Part shown: piece by piece, positions 56,576 to 64,000 of the stretch | Layout of the letters: each line of letters starts with the position of its first letter | How positions within the stretch are numbered: the first letter of the stretch is position 1 | Translations under genes and position numbers: made by a program | From: Streptomyces solicavernae | GTDB lineage: Bacteria; Actinomycetota; Actinomycetes; Streptomycetales; Streptomycetaceae | Direction of reading: 5' to 3' | Assembly (NCBI RefSeq): GCF_029968095.1 | Contig: NZ_JASCIR010000003.1 | Span: 1 to 64,000, forward strand | DNA: 64,000 nt | The notes under the pieces: model-generated | Database searches by the model: none | The model's input: only the letters and a program-made list of their open reading frames with translations | Told to the model about the DNA's origin: nothing

Positions 56576-57936
56576 TGACCTCGCACACGTCGACGGGGGG
56601 CCGCAGAACCACGCAGATCTTCTTCGCCTCCACGCTGTACGGCGCCGCCACCCTCGCCGCCGCCCTGGACGCGGACCGCTTCCCGCCCGCCGCCCGGCGC
56701 CTGCTGCTGATCAGCAACAACGCGGCCAACCCGGAGACCGCCCCGGCGCTCGACACGATGCCCGGCTTCGAGCAGCTGCGCGGCCGCTTCGACGGGGTGC
56801 TGTCCTGGAACGCGGCCATCTCCCCCTTCCACCCCGGGGGTTGGGCCCCGCGCGGCGACGACGTCCCGCTGTGGGAGCGGTACCTGCGGATGCTGTGGGA
56901 CCTCGGCGACGACTCCGTCCACCTGGTCGTCGAGTCGATCCAGGTCAACCCGGCCCTCGCACTCACCCAGATCTTCACCGGCGCCCCCGTGGACGTGTAC
57001 GCGGACGGCCTGATGAGCTACGGGCCCACCCGCAACAAGCTGGACCCGCTGGTCGGCACCCGCATCGACCGCCTGCTCCACCTGGACCTCGTACCGGGCC
57101 TGAAGCCGCTCCTGCTCACCGAGTTCGGGGTCGAGCCGGAGATCGTGCCCGGCGACACCTTCACCAAAGTCCTGGCCGAACTCGCCGACGCCGGACCCGA
57201 CCTGGACGTGCCGGAGGGCAACCCGGCGCTGCTGCTCGGCCAGTACCTCTCCGCGCTCGACATCCTCACCGCCGAGGAGGAGGAGCGGCTGCACGTCCGG
57301 ATGCTCAAGGGCGCCCTCGAACTCGGCCACGAGCGCGTGGTGTTCAAGCCGCACCCGAGCGCGCCGGCCCGCTGGTCGCGCCAGCTTGAGCAGGAGGCGG
57401 AGCGGCTCGGCGCCGAGCTGACCGTCCTGGACGAGCCGGTCCTCGCGGAGGTCCTGTACCAGCGGATGCAGCCCGCCCTCGTCGTCGGCTGCTTCTCGAC
57501 GGCGCTGCTGACCGCGTCCGCGCTGTACGGCCTGCCGGTCGCGCGGATCGGCACGGAGGTGCTGCTCGAACGGCTCACCCCGTACCAGAACAGCAACCGG
57601 GTGCCGGTCACGATCGTCGACGCGACGGTGCCCGAGCTGACCGACAAGGCGGCCGTGCAGGCCCAGCACCAGGAGACGCCCGACCTGCAGGGCCTGGTCG
57701 AGGCCGTCGGCTTCGCGATGCAGCCGCAGATCTATCCGGCGCTGCGCCCGGCCGCCGAGGCGTACCTCTCGGACCGCCTGAACGCGCACACCTGGCGCTA
57801 CTTCAAGCGCCGTCGGCTCACCTCGCTCGCCCTGCCGGGTGGTGTCCCCGGCCAGCTGGGCTTCATCCCGCGCAATGCGACGGTGCGGCGCGTGGCCCGC
57901 CGGGCGCGGGCGGTCAAGCGGGCAGCCCTCGGATGA
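56572..57936 (+). CDS. Polysialyltransferase-like enzyme (GT38-type motifs)
   Basis: This 454-residue cytosolic protein has TTQIFFASTLYGAATLAAAL at the start, the acidic-Gly motif VDVYADGLMSYGPTRNK and the HP motif VVFKPHPSAPARW, both typical of bacterial alpha-2,8/2,9-polysialyltransferases. The later VGCFSTALLTASALYGLPVARIG supplies the S/T motif. It likely polymerises CMP-activated sialic acid or Kdn made by the NeuB/NeuA genes next door. The C-terminal Arg-rich helix (RRVARRARAVKRAALG) suggests contact with the membrane. The start is GTG 56572 or ATG 56575. Confidence 0.85.
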   Translation: MMTSHTSTGGRRTTQIFFASTLYGAATLAAALDADRFPPAARRLLLISNNAANPETAPALDTMPGFEQLRGRFDGVLSWNAAISPFHPGGWAPRGDDVPLWERYLRMLWDLGDDSVHLVVESIQVNPALALTQIFTGAPVDVYADGLMSYGPTRNKLDPLVGTRIDRLLHLDLVPGLKPLLLTEFGVEPEIVPGDTFTKVLAELADAGPDLDVPEGNPALLLGQYLSALDILTAEEEERLHVRMLKGALELGHERVVFKPHPSAPARWSRQLEQEAERLGAELTVLDEPVLAEVLYQRMQPALVVGCFSTALLTASALYGLPVARIGTEVLLERLTPYQNSNRVPVTIVDATVPELTDKAAVQAQHQETPDLQGLVEAVGFAMQPQIYPALRPAAEAYLSDRLNAHTWRYFKRRRLTSLALPGGVPGQLGFIPRNATVRRVARRARAVKRAALG

Positions 57937-59051
57937 GCGCGCCGCCCGCGGTCCTGCCCACGCCCGCGCCCGCCCTCGCGAAGCCGCCCGCCCCGCGCCG
58001 CGCCTCCCGCCTGCGCGCCCTCGACGGGCTCCGGCTGATCGCCGCGCTGATGGTCGCCGCGTACCACTACGGCGGTCGGGACGGCGAGATCGGCGAGGCC
58101 TGGGGCAGCTCGCCCGCGGTCCAGTTCCCGACGGCGCACGAGTGGTTCGCGTACGGCTGTCTCGGCGTGCAGATCTTCTTCGTGATCAGCGGCTTCGTGA
58201 TCTGCATGAGCGGCTGGGGCAGGCCCCTGCGCTCCTTCTTCGCGTCCCGCGTCTCGCGCCTGTTCCCCTCCTACTGGGTGGCGGTCGTCCTGGTGACGGC
58301 GGTCTTCGCGCTGCCCCCGGTGACGTACGCGGCGGTCTCGCCCAGCGACGCCCTGGTGAACCTGACGATGCTGCAGCAGCCGCTCGGCGTGGACCGGGTG
58401 CTCGGGGTGTGCTGGACGCTCTGGGCGGAGCTGCGCTTCTACGCCCTGTTCGCGCTGTGCGTGGTCCTGCCGGGCGCGAACCGGCAGCGGGTGGTGCTGT
58501 TCTGCGCGGTGTGGACGCTGGCGGCGGCGGTGGCGGAGGCGGCGAACTGGCCCGTGCTGGACCTGGTCCTCATGCCGGAGTACGCGCCGTTCTTCATCGG
58601 CGGCATCGGCCTCTACCTCGTCCACCGGGACCGCCGGGACGTCACGGCCTGGGGCATCGTCGCCGTGAGCTGGCTGATCGGGCAGCACTACGCGGTGGAC
58701 CGGCTGTGGCACGCGCCGAACCCGGAGTTCTTCTCGTACCGCTCGTCGCTCGCGATCATCGCGGTCGTGACGCTCGGATACGTGGCGGTCGCGGCGATCG
58801 CCCTCGGCTGGCTGAACCGCGTCGACTGGCGCTGGCTGACGACAGCGGGAGCCCTCACGTACCCCTTCTACCTGGTCCACGAACACCTCGGCTGGGTCTC
58901 GGTCGCCGCCCTGCACCGCGGCCTGGGCCTGCCGTCGTGGGCGACGTTCGCCCTGACGATCGTGGCGATGCTGGTGCTTGCGCGGCTGCTGAACCGGTAT
59001 GTGGAGGAGTGGGGGACGCCGTTGATACGGAGGAAGCTCACGGGGAGGTGA
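57933..59051 (+). CDS. Acyltransferase-3 family membrane protein
   Basis: This 372-residue integral membrane protein has about ten hydrophobic segments. Its start RLRALDGLRLIAALMVAAYHYGG carries the family His, and GVQIFFVISGFVICMSGW follows, as in O-acetyl/acyltransferases of cell-surface sugars (OafA-like). SRVSRLFPSYWVAVVLV is typical too. It overlaps the polysialyltransferase-like gene by four bases and is probably the enzyme that O-acylates the wall polymer. It ends 13 bp before the convergent Uma2 gene. Confidence 0.9.
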   Translation: MSAPPAVLPTPAPALAKPPAPRRASRLRALDGLRLIAALMVAAYHYGGRDGEIGEAWGSSPAVQFPTAHEWFAYGCLGVQIFFVISGFVICMSGWGRPLRSFFASRVSRLFPSYWVAVVLVTAVFALPPVTYAAVSPSDALVNLTMLQQPLGVDRVLGVCWTLWAELRFYALFALCVVLPGANRQRVVLFCAVWTLAAAVAEAANWPVLDLVLMPEYAPFFIGGIGLYLVHRDRRDVTAWGIVAVSWLIGQHYAVDRLWHAPNPEFFSYRSSLAIIAVVTLGYVAVAAIALGWLNRVDWRWLTTAGALTYPFYLVHEHLGWVSVAALHRGLGLPSWATFALTIVAMLVLARLLNRYVEEWGTPLIRRKLTGR

Positions 59052-59064
59052 GCTTCCTCCGGGG

Positions 59065-59646
59065 TCAGGCTTCGCCGTCGAGGAGGGTGTCCGCGTCGAG
59101 TTCCAACTCGATGCCGATGCTCTTGGGCAGGCGCACCTTGGCCCCTCGGGGGCACTTCGAGGACGTGCGGTATTCCTTGCCGTCCGGGTCTGAAAGAACC
59201 AGCACATGGCCGTGCTTGCGGTCTACTACGACGTACACAGGGACCCGGGCCTCGGCATACGTCTCGACCTTGGTCACGAGGTCGTTCGCCCAGTTCGACG
59301 ACGTGACTTCCAGGACCATCCGGAAGACGTGGGGCGCGTAGCAGTCCTTCTCGACCAGCGCATCCCTGTAGTCGGCGTCCAGCAGGGCGAAGTCCGGAAT
59401 GGCGTAGTCGTCTCGGCCTGTGGGCAACCACAGGCCGACGCCTGGCAGGCACTTGAGACCGGCCTGCTTCCCGCCTGCTTCATGACACGCCACGATCAGT
59501 TCGGTGAGCGTCTCCTGGTGCGGTCCATCAGCCGGCGGTGTCACAACAATGCTCCCGTTGAGGATCTCCACCCGGTGCCCGGGCAGCACGTCCCAAAGGC
59601 GTTCGGCAGCATCAGCAAGCGTCATCTCGTGCTCCATCACAGCCAT
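59065..59646 (-). CDS. Uma2-family (DUF820) restriction-fold protein
   Basis: This 193-residue protein has a PD-(D/E)xK-type core: GSIVVTPPADGPHQETLTELI, DDYAIPDFALLDADYR (PD) and MVLEVTSSNWANDLVTKVETYAEARVPVYVVVDR (E-x-T .. K). Uma2 proteins are very numerous in actinobacteria and cyanobacteria and their function is unsettled. ATG at 59646 (MAVMEHEMTLADAAERLW). There is no obvious link to the sugar cluster. Confidence 0.88.
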   Translation of the reverse strand: MAVMEHEMTLADAAERLWDVLPGHRVEILNGSIVVTPPADGPHQETLTELIVACHEAGGKQAGLKCLPGVGLWLPTGRDDYAIPDFALLDADYRDALVEKDCYAPHVFRMVLEVTSSNWANDLVTKVETYAEARVPVYVVVDRKHGHVLVLSDPDGKEYRTSSKCPRGAKVRLPKSIGIELELDADTLLDGEA

Positions 59647-59759
59647 GGCGCCCTCCTCTCGGGGATCACTGTGCTTCGAGATTAGCCGGGCCCGCAGAGA
59701 AACGGCATGGGATCACCCGTTCGAGCGGAGCAGGGGTGTACGCGTAGGCGCGCGCCCCC

Positions 59760-60416
59760 TCAGGCCCCCGAACCAGCCAGCGAAAGCTTCACCGCGAACC
59801 CCAGGAACAGCGCCCCCGCCGCCGAAGTGGCCGTAGCCGAGAGGCGCCTTCGGCGGCGGAAGGCGTTGGCGAGCTTCGTGCCGCTGAAGATCAGGGCCGA
59901 GAGGTACAGCACCGAGGCGAGCTGGGCGAAGGCGCCGAGGACGACGAAGGAGAGCGCCGGGTAGGCGTACGACGAGTCGACGAACTGAACAAAGAACGCG
60001 ATGAAGAACAGGATCGCCTTCGGGTTGAGCAGGCTGATCACGAAGGCCCGGCGGAACGGCCGCTCGTCGGAGCCCACCGGCTGCGGCTCGCCCTCGGTCC
60101 GCTCCTCGCGCCGGGACTTCCACATCGACCACGCCGCCCGCAGCATCCCGACCGCCATCCACGTCAGATAGCCCGCGCCCGCGTACTTCACGATGCCGAA
60201 CAGCAGCGCGTTGGCCTGGAGCAGCGAGGCGACACCGGCGGCGGAGAGCGTCATGAGGACCGTGTCCCCGCACCAGACGCCGGCCGCCGCCCGGTACCCG
60301 GTGCGTACGCCGCGCCGGGCCGCCACCGAGAGGACGTACAGGGAGTTCGGGCCGGGCAGCAGGATGATCAGGGCCAGGCCCGCAAGGTACGTGGGGAGGT
60401 CTATGACACCGAACAT
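59760..60416 (-). CDS. LysE/LeuE-family amino acid exporter
   Basis: This 218-residue protein has six hydrophobic segments and the LysE-family start YLAGLALIILLPGPNSLYVLSVAARRGVRTGYRAAAGV, then FRRAFVISLLNPKAILFFIAFFVQF. It probably exports leucine or related amino acids (LeuE-like). Independent transcription is likely; the gap to the Uma2 start is about 110 bp. Confidence 0.92.
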   Translation of the reverse strand: MFGVIDLPTYLAGLALIILLPGPNSLYVLSVAARRGVRTGYRAAAGVWCGDTVLMTLSAAGVASLLQANALLFGIVKYAGAGYLTWMAVGMLRAAWSMWKSRREERTEGEPQPVGSDERPFRRAFVISLLNPKAILFFIAFFVQFVDSSYAYPALSFVVLGAFAQLASVLYLSALIFSGTKLANAFRRRRRLSATATSAAGALFLGFAVKLSLAGSGA

Positions 60417-60491
60417 GCGCGGAGTCTCGCACGGAGCCGGGCGGACGGGACAGCGTATTCCGGATACCGGACGACGCGCACCGGCAACTGT

Positions 60492-62072
60492 TCAGAACCG
60501 CTCCGTAGGCTCGTACGCCCCCCACACCTCCCGCAGGACCCCGCACACCTCGCCGACCGTGGCCCGGGCCCGCAGCGCCTCCTTCATCGGGTACAGGGTG
60601 TTCGCCTCGCCCGCCGCCGCCTCCCGCAGCGCCGCCAGGGCCGCCTCGACCGCCCGCCCGTCCCGGGAGGCCCGCAGCTCGGCGAGGCGGCGCACCTGCA
60701 GGGCCTCCAGGGCCGGGTCGACGCGCAGCGGCTCGTACCGTTCCTCCGCCTCCGAGGCGAAGCGGTTGACGCCGACCACCACCCGCTCCCCCGCCTCCGT
60801 CTCCCGCGCGACGCGGTACGCGTTCCGCTCGATCTCGCCCTTCTGGAAGCCCACCTCGATCGCGGCGACCGCACCGCCCAACTCCTCGACCCGCTCCATG
60901 AGTTGCAGCGCCGCCGCCTCCACGTCGTCCGTCATCCGCTCCACCACGTACGACCCGGCGAACGGGTCGACGGTCGCCGTCACGTCGGTCTCGTACGCGA
61001 GGACCTGCTGGGTGCGCAGGGCGAGGCGGGCCGACGTGGCGGTGGGCAGGGCGAGGGCCTCGTCGAAGGCGTTGGTGTGCAGCGACTGGGTGCCGCCGAG
61101 GACCGCGCCGAGGCCCTGCACGGCGACCCGGACCAGGTTCACCTCGGGCTGCTGCGCGGTCAGCTGGACCCCGGCGGTCTGGGTGTGGAAGCGCAGCATC
61201 TGCGACTTCGGATTCCGCGCGCCGAACGCGTCCCTCATCACCCGGGCCCACATCCGGCGCGCGGCGCGGAACTTGGCGACCTCTTCGAGGAGCGTCGTAC
61301 GGGCCACGAAGAAGAACGACAGGCGCGGCGCGAAGTCGTCCACGTCCATGCCCGCGGCGAGCGCCGTACGGACGTACTGGATGCCGTCGGCGAGCGTGAA
61401 CGCGATCTCCTGCGCGGGCGAGGCGCCGGCCTCGGCCATGTGGTAGCCGGAGATCGAGATGGTGTTCCACTTCGGCAGCTCGGCCCCGCAGTAGCGGAAC
61501 AGGTCCGAGGTGAGCCGCAGCGAGGGCGCGGGCGGGAAGATGTACGTGCCGCGGGCGATGTACTCCTTGAGTACGTCGTTCTGCACGGTGCCCGTCAACT
61601 GCCCTGCGGGGACGCCCTGTTCCTCGGCGACGAGCTGGTAGAGCAGGAGCAGCAGGGCGGCCGGGGCGTTGATCGTCATCGAGGTGGAGACGCGGTCCAG
61701 GGGGATGCCGTCGAAGAGGGTCCGCATGTCGTCGAGCGAGTCGACGGCCACACCGACCTTGCCGACCTCGCCGGCCGCGAGCGGGGCGTCGCTGTCGTGG
61801 CCCATCTGGGTGGGCAGGTCGAAGGCGACGGAGAGACCGGTCGTGCCGTGCTCGATGAGCTGCCGGTAGCGGGCGTTGGACTCGGCGGCGGTGCCGAACC
61901 CGGCGTACTGCCGCATGGTCCACGGCCGTTGGGTGTACATCGCCGGGTACACGCCCCGTGTGTACGGGTACGCGCCCGGCTCGCCCAACTGCCGCGCGGG
62001 GTCCCAGCCCGCCAGCGCCTCGGGGCCGTAGACCGGCTCGACGGGCAGACCCGACTCGGACTCGCGCGCCAT
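60492..62072 (-). CDS. Methylmalonyl-CoA mutase-type large subunit lacking a B12 domain
   Basis: This 526-residue catalytic barrel of the acyl-CoA mutase family has [47 protein letters not shown]-type substrate loops, [21 protein letters not shown] and [15 protein letters not shown]. It ends soon after the barrel, with no cobalamin-binding DxHxxG domain. It must therefore act with a separate B12 subunit, as IcmA does with IcmB. A role in methylmalonyl-CoA, isobutyryl-CoA or ethylmalonyl-type metabolism is possible. ATG at 62072 has GGAGG upstream. The start is followed by [16 protein letters not shown]. Confidence 0.92.
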   Translation of the reverse strand: MARESESGLPVEPVYGPEALAGWDPARQLGEPGAYPYTRGVYPAMYTQRPWTMRQYAGFGTAAESNARYRQLIEHGTTGLSVAFDLPTQMGHDSDAPLAAGEVGKVGVAVDSLDDMRTLFDGIPLDRVSTSMTINAPAALLLLLYQLVAEEQGVPAGQLTGTVQNDVLKEYIARGTYIFPPAPSLRLTSDLFRYCGAELPKWNTISISGYHMAEAGASPAQEIAFTLADGIQYVRTALAAGMDVDDFAPRLSFFFVARTTLLEEVAKFRAARRMWARVMRDAFGARNPKSQMLRFHTQTAGVQLTAQQPEVNLVRVAVQGLGAVLGGTQSLHTNAFDEALALPTATSARLALRTQQVLAYETDVTATVDPFAGSYVVERMTDDVEAAALQLMERVEELGGAVAAIEVGFQKGEIERNAYRVARETEAGERVVVGVNRFASEAEERYEPLRVDPALEALQVRRLAELRASRDGRAVEAALAALREAAAGEANTLYPMKEALRARATVGEVCGVLREVWGAYEPTERF

Positions 62073-62423
62073 CTCTGTGCCTCCGTACGCAGGGGACGGT
62101 TCGCTCCCCATCATGCGCGGGAACCCCCATAAACGCGGGAAACCCCACAAAGGGGACATGACGGTGGGGTCGTCGTCCACTGGTGAGGGGTGGAGTGGGG
62201 TGGCGGGTGGCGGGCCGGGCATGGCCGGGGCGGGCCGCGGCGGGTCCGGCCGGAGAAGGAGGGGCGGAGGTGGGACCGGGGGAACGTGTCCCACCCCCGC
62301 CGATGCGCTGGAGCCGTGGGGTACGGGGGGAACCCCGGCTCGCGCGCGGCCGATGACCAGTCGGCTCACTTCTTACTGCGCCGGGCTGTCGAAAACTGTC
62401 ACACCCGGCTGATCACGGTGCGG
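62073..62423. promoter_or_regulatory. Intergenic region with 15-bp direct repeats upstream of the mutase gene
   Basis: This 350-bp gap has no gene. CGCGGGAACCCCCAT (62116-62130) and CGCGGGAAACCCCAC (62134-62148) are near-identical direct repeats, 18 bp apart, 44-76 bp upstream of the mutase start; they may be a regulator site. The rest is G-rich, with a GGGGTGG cluster near 62190-62260 and a small hairpin. Confidence 0.45.
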
Positions 62424-63674
62424 TCACGGATTGCCGGTCACCGACGTGGCGTCCGGTGACACCGTTGCCGTCGGTGTCCCCGCCGTGGCCGTCGCCGTCA
62501 CAGTTGCCGTGGGCGAGGCGGAGGCGGGGGCTGTCATGGTGGGGGCGGCGGAGGTGGGTGCGGCGGAGGTGGGGGCCGCCGAGGTGGGCGTGACGATCGC
62601 GCCGATGCCGCCGTTGCCCTCGTGCTGGTTGCCGCCGTCGCCGTTCCCGGAGCCTCGGTCCGAGCCGTCGCCGTTTCCGTCGCCGCCGTCGCCGCTGTCC
62701 CGGCCGGAGTCGCCCCCGCTGTCGCCGCTGCCGTCGCCGTCACGGCCGCCGCTGTTGTCGCCGCCGCCGGCTAGCACCTTCGTGCAGAACTTGCGCACAC
62801 CCGCGGGCCCGCCCGCGGACGCCTCGATACGGCGCTTCTTCTCCGCGTCCATCGGCTTGCCCGCGAGATAGTCACGGCAGCCGCCGACCACGCGCTCGTA
62901 CCACCGCTCGCGCGCCTCGCCCGGCGCCGCCGGCACGGTGGGCGTCGGCACGGTGCCGTCCGGCGCGGACGTGGTGCCGTTGCCCTGCGAGGGGTGTCCG
63001 GAGCCCGGAGCGTCGCCCTCGGTGCCGCCGCCCGGCGTCGCCGAACCGGAGCGGTCGCCGTCGGGGCCCGACGCGGAGCTGCTCGGCGTCGGCGAGAGCA
63101 GCGGGCCGGGGTCGGTCGGCGACGCGGAGACCGTGGCGCCGGGGCCCGGCTCGCGGCCGTCGAAGGGTGTGGGGATGACGCCCGCGCCGGCCATCGCGAC
63201 CCCGCCGAGCGTGCAGGCTGCGAGCGCCGCGGCGAGGCCGTAGCGCACGGGTCTTCCCCAGCGCATACGCGGCTTTCCCCCGCCCGGACCGATGCGCACG
63301 GCGCCGCTGTCGCCGAGCACGCCGCTGTCGCCGAGCACGCCGGCGGCGCCGCCGCGCCCGGCACTGCCACGCCCGGCACTGCCACCGGGCACTGCGGCGG
63401 CGGCTGCGTCTACACGCGTGGCATGTGCGACGCGCGCGTCCCGGAACGCGGCAAGCGCGGCCGCCTCGCCGGGGAGTTCGCCGTCGTGGGCGTGCGGCCC
63501 GCGGGCCGTGCCGGAGGGCTGCTGCGGGTGCGCGCGGCGGGCCTCGCCGAGCATCGCGGAGAGGCGTTCCGCCTGGACACGGGCGTGATCGTCGACGGCT
63601 TCGAGGGGCTCGCCGCTGAGCAAACGCTCCGCCGCGTCCCCATCAAGCCAGTGGTACTGCTCGTCGGCCATCAC
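62424..63674 (-). CDS. Single-pass membrane protein with Ser/Thr/Gly-rich outer region
   Basis: This is a 416-residue protein. Residues 1-140 are cytosolic (LDGDAAERLLSGEPLEAVDDHARVQAERLSAML), a helix pattern reminiscent of anti-sigma domains but with no zinc HxxxCxxC. A transmembrane helix lies at about 144-167 (RYGLAAALAACTLGGVAMAGAG). The outer part is P/S/T-rich, with a small Cys-containing motif (WYERVVGGCRDYLAGKPMDAE .. VRKFCTKVLAG), then Gly/Asp repeats and PTSAA repeats. It starts (GTG 63674 or ATG 63671) overlapping the sigma factor stop, so it may be the sigma factor's membrane-bound regulator. That role is not proven. Confidence 0.75.
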   Translation of the reverse strand: MMADEQYHWLDGDAAERLLSGEPLEAVDDHARVQAERLSAMLGEARRAHPQQPSGTARGPHAHDGELPGEAAALAAFRDARVAHATRVDAAAAAVPGGSAGRGSAGRGGAAGVLGDSGVLGDSGAVRIGPGGGKPRMRWGRPVRYGLAAALAACTLGGVAMAGAGVIPTPFDGREPGPGATVSASPTDPGPLLSPTPSSSASGPDGDRSGSATPGGGTEGDAPGSGHPSQGNGTTSAPDGTVPTPTVPAAPGEARERWYERVVGGCRDYLAGKPMDAEKKRRIEASAGGPAGVRKFCTKVLAGGGDNSGGRDGDGSGDSGGDSGRDSGDGGDGNGDGSDRGSGNGDGGNQHEGNGGIGAIVTPTSAAPTSAAPTSAAPTMTAPASASPTATVTATATAGTPTATVSPDATSVTGNP

Positions 63675-64000
63675 ATGTCCTTCTGCGTCCGCACACGCGA
63701 ATCCGTCACACCTGCCGGAAACTTGGGCGCTGGTTCGGCGCGGCCTCGGCCGGGTTGCGGGGGCACCGCTCCGAGTCCGTCGGCGGCGTCGGCGCCGAGC
63801 AGTTCGGCGAGCTTCTTCAGGCCCCGGTGGGCGGCGGTGCGCACGGCGCCGGGGCGCTTGCCGAGGGTCGCCGCCGCGCTCTTCGCGTCGAGGCCGACGA
63901 CGACACGGAGCACCACGGCCTCGGCCTGGTCCTGCGGCAACTGCGATATCAGGGCGAGGGTGTCCCCGGTGGCGAGCGCCTCCATGGCCTCGCTCGCGGT
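63671..64000 (-). CDS. ECF RNA polymerase sigma factor, C-terminal part (partial)
   Basis: The gene runs off the right edge; about 109 residues are visible. They include the end of the linker and a clear sigma region 4: LISQLPQDQAEAVVLRVVVGLDAKSAAATLGKRPGAVRTAAHRGLKKLAELL. A tail of about 40 residues, Pro/Arg-rich, ends VRTQKDM. The LRVVVGLDAKSAAATLGKRPG helix-turn-helix is of the ECF type found in actinobacteria (RPM, SigE-like). The stop overlaps the membrane protein gene. Confidence 0.85.
   Translation of the reverse strand, partial: TASEAMEALATGDTLALISQLPQDQAEAVVLRVVVGLDAKSAAATLGKRPGAVRTAAHRGLKKLAELLGADAADGLGAVPPQPGRGRAEPAPKFPAGVTDSRVRTQKDM

Noticed and set aside
63408-63422. TCTACACGCGTGGC, similar to the nucleoside operator
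   Set aside because: It lies inside the coding region of a membrane protein, far from any start, and the right half is degenerate.
1-64000. CRISPR arrays, tRNA and rRNA genes
   Set aside because: No regularly spaced repeats with unique spacers, no T-loop/acceptor patterns and no rRNA motifs were found by reading; a tRNAscan or Infernal run would settle it.

Overview
The window is a high-GC actinobacterial chromosome segment, almost certainly Streptomyces. GC-rich codon use, frequent GTG starts, many four-base start/stop overlaps, dispersed Streptomyces-type inverted repeats, and a sigQ/afsQ1/afsQ2 cluster inside a nucleoside-salvage neighbourhood all match the conserved core of Streptomyces genomes. 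No rRNA, tRNA, CRISPR array or transposase was recognised.

Layout. 0-8.5 kb: end of an acyl-CoA carboxylase biotin subunit, TetR and DeoR regulators, an LpdA-type flavoprotein, gamma-glutamylcyclotransferase, purine nucleoside phosphorylase, phosphomannomutase and a GT-C mannosyltransferase-like protein. 8.5-18 kb (accessory): XRE regulators with small paralogous partners, then a four-gene operon: an SseB-like protein, an ESX/WXG-type helical protein, a 1,556-residue RHS/YD-repeat polymorphic toxin and a probable immunity gene. 18-30.6 kb (core): PH-domain protein, deoC, two aldehyde dehydrogenase genes, small secreted proteins, uridine kinase, sigQ<->afsQ1-afsQ2-lipoprotein, VanZ, PspC and adenosine deaminase. 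30.8-35.4 kb: hydrolase, LysR, MFS exporter, SigG-like sigma factor and a STAS protein. 35.5-44 kb: deoA, cdd, two permeases and an ATPase of a BmpA-type nucleoside ABC importer, followed by two BmpA-type lipoproteins. 44-45.4 kb: M20 amidohydrolase. 45.4-50.5 kb (accessory): a decayed DUF5753 regulator, a 29-residue peptide gene followed by a PIMT-like methyltransferase (candidate RiPP), more XRE-linked small proteins and a broken SUKH-like gene. 50.5-59 kb: a sialic acid/Kdn-type wall-polymer cluster (NeuB, NeuA-HAD, polysialyltransferase-like enzymes, GT2, acyltransferase). 59-64 kb: Uma2, LysE, a methylmalonyl-CoA mutase-type large subunit, a membrane protein and the end of a sigma factor.

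How the genes work together. The importer and lipoproteins would bring in nucleosides. PNP, DeoA, Cdd, Add and Udk process them, and DeoC plus aldehyde dehydrogenase carry deoxyribose phosphate on to acetaldehyde and acetate. A 14-bp palindrome, consensus TCTACGCGCGTAGA, lies in front of six of these transcription units (pnp, deoC, add, the ABC operon and both lipoprotein genes) and appears to define a local regulon. At pnp, deoC and add it sits just upstream of a -10-like box and an apparently leaderless start.

Best candidates for something little described are the Pro/Gly-rich peptide whose only acidic residue is an Asp-Gly followed by Asn-Gly, encoded 6 bp before a PIMT-like methyltransferase (an imiditide-like aspartimide RiPP is plausible), and the nucleoside operator set.
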